A DNA stretch of 64,000 bases from Arthrobacter sp. ISL-28 (GTDB lineage Bacteria; Actinomycetota; Actinomycetes; Actinomycetales; Micrococcaceae). Of this stretch, positions 15,401 to 23,948 are shown piece after piece. The number at the start of each line of letters is the position of its first letter. The first letter of the stretch is position 1. The notes beneath the pieces were generated by a model, which worked only from the letters and a program-made list of their open reading frames with translations, did no database searches and had not been told where the DNA came from. The translations under genes and the position numbers were made by a program. Location: the NCBI RefSeq assembly GCF_018613875.1, contig NZ_JAGGPJ010000028.1, forward strand, positions 40,925 through 104,924. Reading direction: 5' to 3'.

Positions 15401-16600
15401 ATGCAGCAACTCGCGCACCGGCTCGAACGCCTAGGCACCGAAACCGCCTTCAGCGTCGCCCAAGCCGCAGCCGCCTGGAAGGCGAAGGGGAACCGCGTGT
15501 ACCCCTTCCACCTCGGCGACATCAACATCCCGACGGCCCCACATATCGTCGAGGCGATGAACCGGGCAATCGCCGACGGCTACACGGGATACTGCCCCGG
15601 CCCCGGCATCCCGCAACTGCGTGAAGCCCTCGCCGACGACCTCGGCTCGCGCCGCGGAATCGAGTTCTCCCCCGACAATGTGGTCGTGATGCCCGGCGGC
15701 AAGCCCGTCATCACGAAGTTCCTGCAGGCGGTCATGAACCCCGGCCAGGAAGTGCTCTACCCCAACCCCGGCTTCCCGATCTATGAATCCCAGATCGAGT
15801 ACCTCGGCGGCACGGCCGTGCCGTACCGCTATCTGCCCACGAGCACGGGATTCGCGATCGACCTCGAGCAGATCCGCGCGTCGATCACCCCGAACACGGT
15901 CGCAATTATCTACAACGACCTGCAGAACCCCATCTCAGCCGAGTCGACCGCGGCCGAGCGTGAGGCCATCGCACAGCTCGCGATGGAACACGACCTCTGG
16001 GTACTCTCCGACGAGGCCTACTTCGAGACCCGCTATGAGGGGGTCTCGAGCTCGATCGCATCGCTTCCCGGCATGGCCGAGCGTACCGTCATCCTCTACA
16101 CGTTCAGCAAGAAGTTCGCCATGACCGGCTCACGCCTCGGCTGCGCCGTCGCCCCGCGCGAGATCGCCCAGGTGCTCAGCACGCTTAACACCAATGATGA
16201 GTCCTGCACGACGCACTACGTGCAGTGGGCCGGCATCGAAGCGCTCCGCGGCCCCCAGGAATCTGTGCAGCAGATGCTTGAGATCCTGCAGAAGCGTCGG
16301 GACACCGCATGCGAGCTCGTGAATTCCATCCCCGGCATGCACGTCGCCGTCCCGCAGTCGACCTTCTACCTGTTCCCCGACGTCACCGAGGCCATGGAGC
16401 GCATGGGTTACTCGGCAGTCGGCGACTTCGCCACTGATGCCTTGTACAAGACTGGCGTCTCCTTCTGCACGCGCGAGCACTTCGGCCGACGCCTGCCCGG
16501 CGAGGAACGGCAGTACATCCGGCTCGCCTACTCGGGCATCGAGGTGCCCGACATCCGCGACGGCCTCGGACGCCTGCGCGAGTGGATCGAGACGGCATGA
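15401..16600 (+). CDS. PLP-dependent aminotransferase, class I/II
   Basis: A 399-residue fold-type I aminotransferase. FHLGDINIPTAPHIVEAMNR and YTGYCPGPGIPQLREALADD match the N-terminal substrate region of AspC/AlaT-like enzymes. NPISAESTAAEREAI and LSDEAYFETRYEG provide the Asn and Asp-x-x-Tyr contacts with the cofactor. The catalytic Lys is in TFSKKFAMTGSRLG near residue 238. It overlaps the downstream D-2-hydroxyacid dehydrogenase by ATGA, so the two are translationally coupled. Together they could convert an amino acid to a 2-keto acid and then to a D-2-hydroxy acid, or run in reverse. Its codon choice (many CTC Leu codons) seems to differ from its neighbours. Confidence 0.9.
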   Translation: MQQLAHRLERLGTETAFSVAQAAAAWKAKGNRVYPFHLGDINIPTAPHIVEAMNRAIADGYTGYCPGPGIPQLREALADDLGSRRGIEFSPDNVVVMPGGKPVITKFLQAVMNPGQEVLYPNPGFPIYESQIEYLGGTAVPYRYLPTSTGFAIDLEQIRASITPNTVAIIYNDLQNPISAESTAAEREAIAQLAMEHDLWVLSDEAYFETRYEGVSSSIASLPGMAERTVILYTFSKKFAMTGSRLGCAVAPREIAQVLSTLNTNDESCTTHYVQWAGIEALRGPQESVQQMLEILQKRRDTACELVNSIPGMHVAVPQSTFYLFPDVTEAMERMGYSAVGDFATDALYKTGVSFCTREHFGRRLPGEERQYIRLAYSGIEVPDIRDGLGRLREWIETA

Positions 16601-17556
16601 GCCGGGTCGTCGTCACGGGGCGTATCCCCGATGCCGCAATCGAGAAGCTCCGCGCCGAGCACGAGGTCGATGCCTGGCAGGGTCCGGAGTCGATTGGCCG
16701 CGAGGAGCTCCTGCGCCGCGTGGCCGGCGCCGATGCCATCGTGAGCCTGCTCACCGAGCGCATCGACGCCGAGCTGCTCGACGCCGCCGGCCCGCAGCTC
16801 AAAGCCGTGGCGAACGTCGCCGTCGGCTATGACAACATCGACGTGCCGGCCTGCACCGGACGGGGTATTGTCGCCACCAACACACCCGGCGTGCTCACCG
16901 AGGCGACCGCCGACATCGCGTTCGGGCTCATCCTCATGGCGACCCGCCGGCTCGGTGAGGGCGAACGGCTCATCCGCGCTGGCCAGGCGTGGAAGTGGGG
17001 CATGTTCTTCCTGCTCGGCAGCAGCCTACAGGGCAAGACCCTCGGCGTCGTCGGCATGGGCGGCATCGGCCAGGCGACAGCTCGCCGGGCAAAGGCCTTC
17101 GGCATGGACATCGTCTACCAGTCACGCAGTGAGATCGACCCCGCGATCGCAGCGGAACTGGGCGCCCGGCGGGTCGATCTCGACGAGTTGCTGACTGTTT
17201 CCGACGTCGTTTCGCTGCACTGCCCGTACGGAGCCGCCACGCACCATCTGATCGGCGCCGAGCAGCTCGCAGCGATGAAGAGCTCGACATACCTCGTCAA
17301 CACCGCACGTGGACCGATCGTCGACGAAGCGGCGCTGGCCGCCGCGCTGCGCGACGGCGTCATCGCGGGTGCCGGGCTGGACGTCTTCGAGCACGAACCC
17401 CAGGTCCATCCCGAGTTGCTGGATCTGGAGAATGTAACACTCGTGCCGCACCTCGGCTCGGCCACCGTAGAGACGCGCACCGCCATGGCGGTTCTCGCCG
17501 CCGACAACGCGCTCGCCGTGCTCCGCGGTGAGCGGCCGCCCACACCGATCGACTAG
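16597..17556 (+). CDS. D-isomer-specific 2-hydroxyacid dehydrogenase
   Basis: A 319-residue NAD(P)-dependent enzyme starting at ATG 16597, within the stop of the aminotransferase gene. LKAVANVAVGYDNIDVPACT and GIVATNTPGVLTEATADIAF are family signatures. The Rossmann motif is VVGMGGIGQATARRAKAFGM. The catalytic Arg is in NTARGPIVDEAAL, Glu in GLDVFEHEPQVH and His in LVPHLGSATVETR. It is close to glyoxylate/hydroxypyruvate reductases. It lacks the C-terminal ACT domain of SerA-type phosphoglycerate dehydrogenases, so it is probably not serine biosynthesis. It ends 58 bases before a perfect terminator. Confidence 0.92.
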   Translation: MSRVVVTGRIPDAAIEKLRAEHEVDAWQGPESIGREELLRRVAGADAIVSLLTERIDAELLDAAGPQLKAVANVAVGYDNIDVPACTGRGIVATNTPGVLTEATADIAFGLILMATRRLGEGERLIRAGQAWKWGMFFLLGSSLQGKTLGVVGMGGIGQATARRAKAFGMDIVYQSRSEIDPAIAAELGARRVDLDELLTVSDVVSLHCPYGAATHHLIGAEQLAAMKSSTYLVNTARGPIVDEAALAAALRDGVIAGAGLDVFEHEPQVHPELLDLENVTLVPHLGSATVETRTAMAVLAADNALAVLRGERPPTPID

Positions 17557-17614
17557 CGGCGACGGGCGCGCACCGGAAACGCGACGCCACGGCCGAACGA
17601 CACCACCAACGCAG

Positions 17615-17660
17615 GAACGAGTACGAGCTCCGTCCCCGAAGGATGAGCTCGTACTCGTTC
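17615..17660 (+). terminator. 16-bp perfect inverted repeat, operon terminator
   Basis: GAACGAGTACGAGCTC (17615-17630) and GAGCTCGTACTCGTTC (17645-17660) are exact inverted copies with a 14-base loop. It follows the aminotransferase/dehydrogenase operon. ATGTTCTTC follows, only weakly U-rich. Confidence 0.75.
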
Positions 17661-17815
17661 ATGTTCTTCACGCAGCCTCGGGACTGGCTCTGACGGCGCC
17701 CTTACCATGGCCGCGACGGCCGCAGTTGCTCGCTGGATGCTGCGGTCAAACTGCGCCATGACCCCTCGCCTCAGTGCCCGGCACGCTCGGGCCCTCTAAC
17801 GTGCGAGCCAGGGCA
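17661..17815. other. intergenic remainder, nothing found
   Basis: These 155 bases behind the terminator contain no supported gene or further repeat. The stop of the convergent 345-residue gene lies at its right edge. Confidence 0.4.
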
Positions 17816-18853
17816 TCAGATCCAGCCGTCTGGGACGCCCGGCACGCCACCTTCCCTGTGCACCGCGATCATCTGCGCGGCGCTCATCCCCCTCAGGTAT
17901 CCCTCGGCGGCCTGCGCGGCAGTGATCCCCGCGTCTGCTAGCCTCATCAGGTCGTGCTCGTTCAGCGGGGCTGACAGCCCTGCCGCCCCCGAGGCCCCTG
18001 CCAGAACCTCCGCGCCGAAAAGGATCAGGCGCCGCTCGAAGTCGAGACGGCGCCTCTCGCTGTGGGCGATACGCGAGAGGCCGTTGGCAAGCCTCATGGT
18101 GCGGGCATCCCGGGGAATCCGCGCGGCCAGGTCAGCACCGTGCCGGACGGCGAGCCGGTAGACCCCTTCCTTGACCTCGTTCGGGGTCTCCCTGCCGATC
18201 CTGAATCGCTCAATCCAGCCGCTGATGTCCTCGGCTCGGACCGGCTGATCCGCGTCCGACTTCAGGCTGGCCAGCAGCCCACTGAGGGTACCCTCGTTGT
18301 CCTCGGCCTCGAGGAACCGCGAGATACCGATCTGGAGGATATCTCGCAGGTCGATCCTGCGCTCCTGCACGGCAACCCACACCGTCTGGTTCCGCCGAAG
18401 CTTGCCGAGCAGGTCCTCACCCAGCTTCTCCCCGAAGCCCTCGGCGTCGTCGTAGAACGACACGGGGGCGTGCTGGAAGCGGTCGAGCACTTCCGAAGGC
18501 ATCGCCGCCCAGCGGAGCGCCGCCTCCGCGACATCGTGGTTGTCCTCGACGAGGTCGTCAAGCCGTTGCTCTTCGAGGAACGCAACGGCCTCATCTGCCG
18601 TCGTTATCCCCGCATCGAGCAGGGCCACGGCGGTCTCCGGGGACGCCACGGAGAGGACCTCGCAGAAGTTGTATGGCGTGGCGGCGAACTCGAACTCGGC
18701 CTTGCGCCCCCCGCGGATGCTGCGCTTGGCGAGGGCGTCCAGCAGGCTGTTGCTGCTCGGCAGGTCGCGGGCGTACGTCTCCACGACGCGGCGGTGCACG
18801 TCGTAGGACGGAGCGTCCGGGAACCTCCGCCCCGGAACGGGATCGCTGTCCAT
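17816..18853 (-). CDS. uncharacterised 345-residue protein with internal repeat
   Basis: ATG 18853 gives a 345-residue soluble, mostly helical, acidic and Arg-rich protein. I do not recognise a family. Two segments repeat one motif: ALLDAGITTADEAVAFLEEQ (about residue 80) and RLADAGITAAQAAEGYLRGM (about 310), both of the form L-x-D-A-G-I-T-x-A-x-x-A-x-x-Y/F-L. It has no signal peptide, membrane helix or catalytic motif visible. It stands alone between the terminator of the aminotransferase operon and tRNA-Ala, so it may be island cargo. A binding or scaffold role is possible but unsupported. Confidence 0.7.
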   Translation of the reverse strand: MDSDPVPGRRFPDAPSYDVHRRVVETYARDLPSSNSLLDALAKRSIRGGRKAEFEFAATPYNFCEVLSVASPETAVALLDAGITTADEAVAFLEEQRLDDLVEDNHDVAEAALRWAAMPSEVLDRFQHAPVSFYDDAEGFGEKLGEDLLGKLRRNQTVWVAVQERRIDLRDILQIGISRFLEAEDNEGTLSGLLASLKSDADQPVRAEDISGWIERFRIGRETPNEVKEGVYRLAVRHGADLAARIPRDARTMRLANGLSRIAHSERRRLDFERRLILFGAEVLAGASGAAGLSAPLNEHDLMRLADAGITAAQAAEGYLRGMSAAQMIAVHREGGVPGVPDGWI

Positions 18854-19152
18854 ACGTCCGAGCCTAGACCTTTCCCACGTCGTCGGCCGGTCCTCCGGAC
18901 GGGAACCCCAGGGACGGGCTTGAACGTAGCTCGAGGGCCGGTGGCTGCACTCGGAAGCTTCCCGGATTAAGCGGCGGTCTTCCTGAGGTGTCGGCTAAAC
19001 CGACAGCTGATGGCACTGCCGACCCGGGTGGTCTAGTGCTGCTGAAACGTCAAGGTTCTCTCCTGCTGCAGGCCGCGGCCAGGCTTCCGTTCCCATGAAC
19101 AAGGAACACGGTTGGCACGACCCCACCCGGACTACCAGCCCAGAGAAAGAAA
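18854..19152. other. intergenic region, no gene seen
   Basis: About 300 bases between the uncharacterised gene and the tRNA terminator. No ORF with a ribosome site, no repeat and no recombination site is visible. Confidence 0.4.
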
Positions 19153-19180
19153 AACACCCCGGTCCGAAGACCGGGGTGTT
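19153..19180 (-). terminator. rho-independent terminator of tRNA-Ala
   Basis: AACACCCCGGTC and GACCGGGGTGTT pair over 12 bases around CGAA. On the minus strand the stem is followed by TTTTTCTTTC, so it is a canonical terminator for the tRNA gene, which lies 49 bases upstream. Confidence 0.9.
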
Positions 19181-19229
19181 ACCGATGACCCGACCCATCC
19201 GTGAGGGATGTCTCGGCTCACCACATTCG

Positions 19230-19302
19230 TGGAGCTAAGGGGATTCGAACCCCTGACCTCTTCGATGCGAACGAAGCGCTCTACCAACTGAGCTATAACC
19301 CC
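19230..19302 (-). tRNA. tRNA-Ala(CGC)
   Basis: The 73-nt cloverleaf read on the minus strand starts GGGGTTATAGCTCAGTTGG. The D stem is GCTC/GAGC and the anticodon arm CTTCG-TTCGCAT-CGAAG, with anticodon CGC for GCG codons. The T arm is AGGGG-TTCGAAT-CCCCT. The acceptor stem carries the G3-U70 pair that identifies alanine tRNAs. The discriminator is A, and CCA is not encoded (ACG follows). Confidence 0.97.
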
Positions 19303-19347
19303 GGGGACGCTGCCTCTATGAGGAACGGCAACGCCGGTTTCCTTAGG

Positions 19348-20148
19348 CTACAAATTTTCCCGTCTCTTTTCCAGCCAGCCCTCGAATGTCTCCCGGCCGT
19401 AGGGCTCACCGGGAGCCAGGTTCCTGCCTTCGCGCAGGAATCTTCCCATGGGGCCGGGCAGCGGCAGCCCGATAACCAGTCCCCGTGCCCCGGTGACCCG
19501 CTTCCACGTCTGCGCCATGGCCTTCATGTCCTTGACTTCCGGTCCGCCGATCGTCCTCAGCCTGTGCCGCTCCCCCGTTGGCGCCTCAAGTGCCGCTTCA
19601 AGCAGCGCAGCTGCCACTTCGCCCGGCGAGATCGTTTGGAACCGTGCGCCCCGAATCGTCGGAACGAGTCCGACCCGGGACCCGGCCGCGAATAGCCGTG
19701 CCACGAGACTGTGAAACTGCGTGGCGCGCACCGTCACGGTTTCCAGCTCCGAGCGTGAATACACACGTTCCTTTTCCGCCTTCGACCGGTAGAAACCGTA
19801 AGCCGTCTGGTCGCAATTGACGATGGAAAGGAGCACGGCCCTCACAACCCCGGCTTCCAGTGCTGCGGACAACAGAAGCTCGCCACCGGTGGCGAACAGT
19901 TTGAGCGCTTCCCCGGTCTGCCCCTCCAGGCAGTCAATAACGACGTCGGCTCCCGCCAGCGCTTCCGGTACCCCTTCCCCGGTGGTGACGTCGCCGCGGA
20001 AGTAAGTGGCGCCGTCGATCTTGGCGGCCTCGCCCGCCGGCGGCGGGTTCCGGCTGAGGACGGCGACGGCGTGCCCTTGGTCTAGGGCCCGTCCCACCAC
20101 TTCGCGGCCAACCTGGCCGGTGCCGCCGGCAACGCAGATGCGGCTCAT
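19348..20148 (-). CDS. NmrA/SDR-like NAD(P)-binding protein
   Basis: A 266-residue atypical short-chain dehydrogenase. The N-terminus CVAGGTGQVGREVVGRALDQ holds the G-x-x-G-x-x-G dinucleotide loop. DVTTGEGVPEALAGADVVID follows as in NmrA-like and NDUFA9-like proteins, and YRSKAEKERVYSRSELETVT holds a Y-x-x-x-K-like pair. Members often act as redox sensors or reduce NAD(P)-linked substrates. No partner gene suggests a pathway; the next gene on the same strand starts 34 bases upstream, beyond which lies the SepX/GlpR locus. Confidence 0.85.
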   Translation of the reverse strand: MSRICVAGGTGQVGREVVGRALDQGHAVAVLSRNPPPAGEAAKIDGATYFRGDVTTGEGVPEALAGADVVIDCLEGQTGEALKLFATGGELLLSAALEAGVVRAVLLSIVNCDQTAYGFYRSKAEKERVYSRSELETVTVRATQFHSLVARLFAAGSRVGLVPTIRGARFQTISPGEVAAALLEAALEAPTGERHRLRTIGGPEVKDMKAMAQTWKRVTGARGLVIGLPLPGPMGRFLREGRNLAPGEPYGRETFEGWLEKRRENL

Positions 20149-20181
20149 GCTCCGAGGCTACACACGGCGGCCTGAGCCAGG

Positions 20182-21168
20182 CTACGCGCGGCGGCGCTGC
20201 AGGACATCGTCCAGGTTGCTCAGCGCGCTCTGTGCCTTCGTCTGAGGCCGGGCCTGCCCGGCATTCGGCGAGGCGACAGCGGGCGCAGCAGCGCTGCCCT
20301 GCTTCAGGGACGGTTTGCCTGCGGCCTTCGGGGCCTCCGGCAGGTCGAGTGGTTCAGGGGCGGGGCGTTCAGCCTTGGCGGCCTCAACGTACGTGGGCTT
20401 CGGAACCTCGACCGGCTCCCAGCTGGTGGTCTCGTCCGTCCCCGGGGCGGCAGCTTCCTGCGCCTTGGCAGCCTGCCCGCTGTGGTCGCCGGCTGCGAGG
20501 GCAACCGCCAGGGCGGCCTCGCGGAGTTCGACGGCGGTCAGGGGCCTGGGCTTTGCGGCTGCGGCTTCCGCATCGAAGAGTGTGCTTTCGCGGAGCACCG
20601 TCTCTTCTGCGGCCGGGGCGGCATCCGGCGCGGCGTGGTGCCGTGGGGCGGGTGCGCCCATCGCAGCGGCGAAGGCGGCCTTCATCTTCCTGCGGCGATC
20701 GCGCACAGCAAGCCGGCGGAGAAGAACGACGGCGGCAAGGCCGGCCAGGAACGATCCCGCCGGAAGCCAGCCGCTTCCCAGCCCAAAGATCTGCAGAATT
20801 CCCGAGACCAGGGCTGTGGCAATGAACAGGAGTCCGGCCAGGGCGATGGCAACACGTCCATATCGGATCCGGAAGGCGCCTCCGTTCCTGACGGCAGGCT
20901 TGCGGCTGGGCTGGCCCGGCGTGAAGCCTGCTGCGGATTCGCTGCTCTTCCTGATGTCCATGGGATTCTCCTGCTGGGCGGTCATATAAAGGACCGCTCC
21001 GGCTTGCGGGTTTGCAGTTTCGTGGTCAACGGTCTCAAGCATCAGATCGCCGGCGGCCTGAAACTGATGCCGGCCGCTTCGGAGGACGTAAGGGGCGACC
21101 CACACAATCCAGAGCGCAACAGCAACCACAAGGATGACTGAGCTGCTAAGGGGGAAGTCCACACACAA
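20182..21168 (-). CDS. SepX/GlpR-type divisome membrane protein
   Basis: A 328-residue protein from GTG 21168 (GTG 21162 is also possible). It has an N-terminal helix (SSSVILVVAVALWIVWVAPY) followed by LRSGRHQ, as in SepX/GlpR. Two further helices lie near residues 105-150 (VAIALAGLLFIATALVSGIL and LPAGSFLAGLAAVVLL), each flanked by Arg-rich loops. The long C-terminal tail is Ala/Pro/Glu-rich and disordered, ending LSNLDDVLQRRRA. The family is actinobacterial: SepX stabilises divisomes in Streptomyces, and GlpR is the membrane receptor of the gephyrin-like Glp in corynebacteria. The order galU-rimJ-this gene supports the call. Confidence 0.75.
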   Translation of the reverse strand: MCVDFPLSSSVILVVAVALWIVWVAPYVLRSGRHQFQAAGDLMLETVDHETANPQAGAVLYMTAQQENPMDIRKSSESAAGFTPGQPSRKPAVRNGGAFRIRYGRVAIALAGLLFIATALVSGILQIFGLGSGWLPAGSFLAGLAAVVLLRRLAVRDRRRKMKAAFAAAMGAPAPRHHAAPDAAPAAEETVLRESTLFDAEAAAAKPRPLTAVELREAALAVALAAGDHSGQAAKAQEAAAPGTDETTSWEPVEVPKPTYVEAAKAERPAPEPLDLPEAPKAAGKPSLKQGSAAAPAVASPNAGQARPQTKAQSALSNLDDVLQRRRA

Positions 21169-21273
21169 AACCGTATGAGGAATTGCCGACCTCTTGTGGC
21201 ATTCATCTCGGTGTGTCGCTTCCGGGCTCTCAAATGATTGGACTTAAGTCGAAGACGCCGCCCGTGGATCCCA

Positions 21274-21894
21274 TCATGCAGGCCTCGTGCGCAGCCATCG
21301 GTTGAGAAGACCTTCGGGAACTTCCTCTGACGTCAGGGCAAAGGACCGGTGGTCCGCCCACTCCCCGTTGATGTGCAGGAACCGCGGCCTGTAGCCCTCG
21401 TCGCGGAAGCCGAGCTTCTCCACCACGCGCAAACTCGGTCCGTTTTCAGGGCGGATGTTGATTTCCATGCGGTGCAGCCCCAGTGTCCTGAAGCAATGGT
21501 CCGTGACCATGGCAACCGCCGTGGGAGCAATCCCCTGCCCCGCCCGCGCCTCATCAACCCAATAACCCAGGGTCGCCATCATGGCAGAACCCCACACAAT
21601 CGAGGACACCGTCAACTGCCCGACGATGACAGGATCGCGGAATCCCGGCGTCCGGGCCGTGATGACGAACGGCAGAGCTGTTCCCTGGGCCGCTTGCGTG
21701 TTCAGGGAACGCACCATCTGCCGGTAGCCAGGAAGGGCCCCGCCCGGCGCCGGGTTGGACGCCTCCCACGGTGCCAGCCACTCGCTGTTGCGCGAACGGA
21801 CCTCAGTCCATTCCCTGCGGTCGCGGTACCTGATAGGGCGCAGGATGATGTCCCCGCACTCCAGAGTGACCGGCCAGATGTGGCTGACCCGCAT
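21274..21894 (-). CDS. GNAT family N-acetyltransferase, RimJ-like
   Basis: A 206-residue acetyltransferase. The RimJ pattern is clear: ILRPIRYRDRREWTEVRSRN, GYWVDEARAGQGIAPTAVAM (acetyl-CoA loop G-Q-G-I-A) and HRMEINIRPENGPSLRVVEK, then LGFRDEG. RimJ-like enzymes acetylate protein N-termini, and the target here is unknown. The start lies 6 bases after the galU stop, so the pair is cotranscribed. In other actinobacteria this gene sits between moeA/glp and sepX/glpR. Confidence 0.9.
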   Translation of the reverse strand: MRVSHIWPVTLECGDIILRPIRYRDRREWTEVRSRNSEWLAPWEASNPAPGGALPGYRQMVRSLNTQAAQGTALPFVITARTPGFRDPVIVGQLTVSSIVWGSAMMATLGYWVDEARAGQGIAPTAVAMVTDHCFRTLGLHRMEINIRPENGPSLRVVEKLGFRDEGYRPRFLHINGEWADHRSFALTSEEVPEGLLNRWLRTRPA

Positions 21895-21900
21895 GGGACG

Positions 21901-22806
21901 TTACTTTGTCAGGCCGGCGGTGAACTCGGACAGCCACTGGCGCAAGCCGGGGCCCATGTCATCGCTGTCAATGGCAAGCTGGACGCAGGCCTTGAGGTAG
22001 CTGAGCTTGTCCCCGGTGTCGTAGCGGCGGCCGCGGAAAACAACGCCGAAGACGCCCCCGCCTTCACCGTCCCTGCTCGCCAGTTCCTGCAGGGCATCCG
22101 TCAGCTGGATCTCACCGCCGCGGCCGGGTCCCGTCTTCTCCAGCACATCGAAGACATCAGGGTGCAGCACGTAGCGTCCGATGACGGCAAGGTTGGAGGG
22201 CGCCTCGTCAGCGTCCGGCTTTTCCACGAGTTCGTTGATGCGGACGAAGCCTTCGCCATCAATCTCGGAAATGTCAGCGCAGCCGTAGGCGCTGATCTGG
22301 GACGGTTCCACCTCAATGAGGGCCACCACGGAGCCACCGGTCTTGGCCTGCACTTCGATCATGGTGCTCAGGAGGTCATCGCGGGCATCGATCAGGTCAT
22401 CGCCGAGGAGCACCGCAAACGGCTCATAGCCAACATGCTGGCGCGCGCGCAGCACGGCGTGGCCGAGGCCTTTCGGGTCGCCCTGGCGCACGTAGTGGAT
22501 GTCGCCCAGGTTGCTCGCAGCCTGGATGGACTCCAGCTTGACGGTGTCACCCTTTGCTTCCAGCGTTGCTTCGAGCGCCGGAACCCGGTCAAAGTGGTCC
22601 TCGAGTGCGCGCTTGTTGCGGCCGGTGATCATCAGCACGTCGCTCAGGCCAACCTTGACGGCTTCCTCAACCACGTACTGGATCGCTGGCTTATCCACCA
22701 CCGGCAGCATTTCCTTGGGCATGGCCTTGGTGGCAGGCAGGAACCTGGTGCCGAGTCCCGCTACGGGGATGACGGCCTTGCGGACTGAACGGTTAGTGGA
22801 AGTCAC
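21901..22806 (-). CDS. galU: UTP-glucose-1-phosphate uridylyltransferase
   Basis: A 301-residue nucleotidyltransferase starting at GTG 22806 (MTSTNRSVRKAVIPVAG). The nucleotide loop is PVAGLGTRFLPATKAMPKE. YVVEEAVKVGLSDVLMITGR, HYVRQGDPKGLGHAVLRAR and FAVLLGDDLID are GalU landmarks. It makes UDP-glucose for cell-wall polymers and glycolipids. It diverges from 5-FCL with 88 bases between the starts. The frame extends to 22998, but this would overlap the 5-FCL gene. Confidence 0.96.
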   Translation of the reverse strand: MTSTNRSVRKAVIPVAGLGTRFLPATKAMPKEMLPVVDKPAIQYVVEEAVKVGLSDVLMITGRNKRALEDHFDRVPALEATLEAKGDTVKLESIQAASNLGDIHYVRQGDPKGLGHAVLRARQHVGYEPFAVLLGDDLIDARDDLLSTMIEVQAKTGGSVVALIEVEPSQISAYGCADISEIDGEGFVRINELVEKPDADEAPSNLAVIGRYVLHPDVFDVLEKTGPGRGGEIQLTDALQELASRDGEGGGVFGVVFRGRRYDTGDKLSYLKACVQLAIDSDDMGPGLRQWLSEFTAGLTK

Positions 22807-22894
22807 TCGTCTAATGTATCGGAGGGAACATTCATACAGTAAATGCTTCCGGCAGCGGCCCGGCCGGATTCCGAGCAACAGAGGATGAGGCACC

Positions 22895-23506
22895 ATGCCA
22901 CCAGAGACCCTGCCGACAAAGGATGAGATCCGCTCCAGGCATCGGAGAAGCCGGACAGCGATGCAGCCCGAAGCGCTCTCAGCGGCGGCGGCCGGCATTG
23001 CCTTTCATGGGCTGGACTGGGCCGGCAGCGTCGCCGACAGCAGACCTGCGACGTTCACGGCTTATCTGGGAGTGGCGTTTGAACCGCCCACCCTTCCCTT
23101 GATTTCGGCGCTCCACGAGGCCGGCCACAAGGTACTGCTGCCGGTCTGCGAGCCGGACCGTGCACTGAGCTGGGTCTTCTGGGATCCTGCCGCCGAGTTT
23201 GTCCGCAGCAAATATGCGCCCATTCAGGAACCCGCAGGAGAGCGCCATGGCCTGGAAGCCCTCCGGGACGTCGCGGGGATGTTCCTGCCTGCAACGGCCG
23301 TCGATATGAGCGGAAACAGAGTCGGCCAGGGCGGCGGGTACTACGACAAGTTCCTGGCCGCCGCAGAGGCCAGCGGACTGCACGCGCCCAAGGCAGCGGT
23401 CATTTACGATTCCGAACTCCTGCCCGCAGCGACCATTCCCGTTGAAAGCTTTGACCGTCCCGTAGATGCTGTCCTCACGCCCTCCGGCCTGGTCCTACTG
23501 ACGTGA
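22895..23506 (+). CDS. 5-formyltetrahydrofolate cyclo-ligase
   Basis: A 203-residue enzyme from ATG 22895. It begins KDEIRSRHRRSRTAMQPEAL, and the substrate/ATP part is LLPVCEPDRALSWVFWD, DVAGMFLPATAVDMSGNRVG and GQGGGYYDKFLAAAEA, as in the 5-FCL/MTHFS family. It converts 5-formyl-THF to 5,10-methenyl-THF using ATP. Folate one-carbon metabolism is also served by fhs at 59702. It diverges from galU. Confidence 0.93.
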   Translation: MPPETLPTKDEIRSRHRRSRTAMQPEALSAAAAGIAFHGLDWAGSVADSRPATFTAYLGVAFEPPTLPLISALHEAGHKVLLPVCEPDRALSWVFWDPAAEFVRSKYAPIQEPAGERHGLEALRDVAGMFLPATAVDMSGNRVGQGGGYYDKFLAAAEASGLHAPKAAVIYDSELLPAATIPVESFDRPVDAVLTPSGLVLLT

Positions 23507-23655
23507 TGGCCGCCGCGGCGAGGTGATAGAATTGGCACTCAGGCCCTGCGACTGCTAATAGGGCTCTTTCCGGCAGGAAGAACCGTCAAGGAACTTCGCG
23601 GGAATGGGCGCTTGGCAGCACGGGACCTGTCGTTTGTCCAAGAGGAGGATCTACA

Positions 23656-23922
23656 GTGCCCACGTATGCCTATGCCTGCAAGGATTGCAGCCATGCCTTT
23701 GACATCGTGCAGTCATTCACTGACAGCACTCTGACGTCCTGCCCCGAATGCCAAGGGACCCTGCGCAAGAAGTTCAACAGCGTCGGCGTGGTCTTCAAGG
23801 GCTCTGGCTTTTACCGGACAGATTCGCGCGACGCCAAGGGCAGCACGGTCTCATCGGCTCCCGCCGCGCCGGCGCCGGCAGCCGCCGCTCCCTCGACCGC
23901 CCCGGCCGCTGCCGCCAGCTGA
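23656..23922 (+). CDS. FmdB family zinc ribbon protein
   Basis: An 88-residue protein from GTG 23656 behind AGGAGG. The N-terminus has the FmdB zinc ribbon with two Cys pairs (YACKDCSHAF and SCPECQG), then VFKGSGFYRTDSR. The C-terminus is an Ala/Pro-rich disordered tail. The family is associated with regulation of formamidase and similar operons; its role here is unknown. Nothing regulatory is obvious in the 149-base gap upstream. Confidence 0.9.
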   Translation: MPTYAYACKDCSHAFDIVQSFTDSTLTSCPECQGTLRKKFNSVGVVFKGSGFYRTDSRDAKGSTVSSAPAAPAPAAAAPSTAPAAAAS

Positions 23923-23948
23923 CAGTTCCGCGCTCTCACAGATCGCAC

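Noticed and set aside
19230..19302. tRNA-Ala as an integration site with att repeats
   Set aside because: No second copy of the tRNA 3' end and no integrase gene are visible in the window.
23521..23560. CIRCE-like TTGGCACTC upstream of the FmdB gene
   Set aside because: Only one half matches and no inverted arm follows at the right distance.
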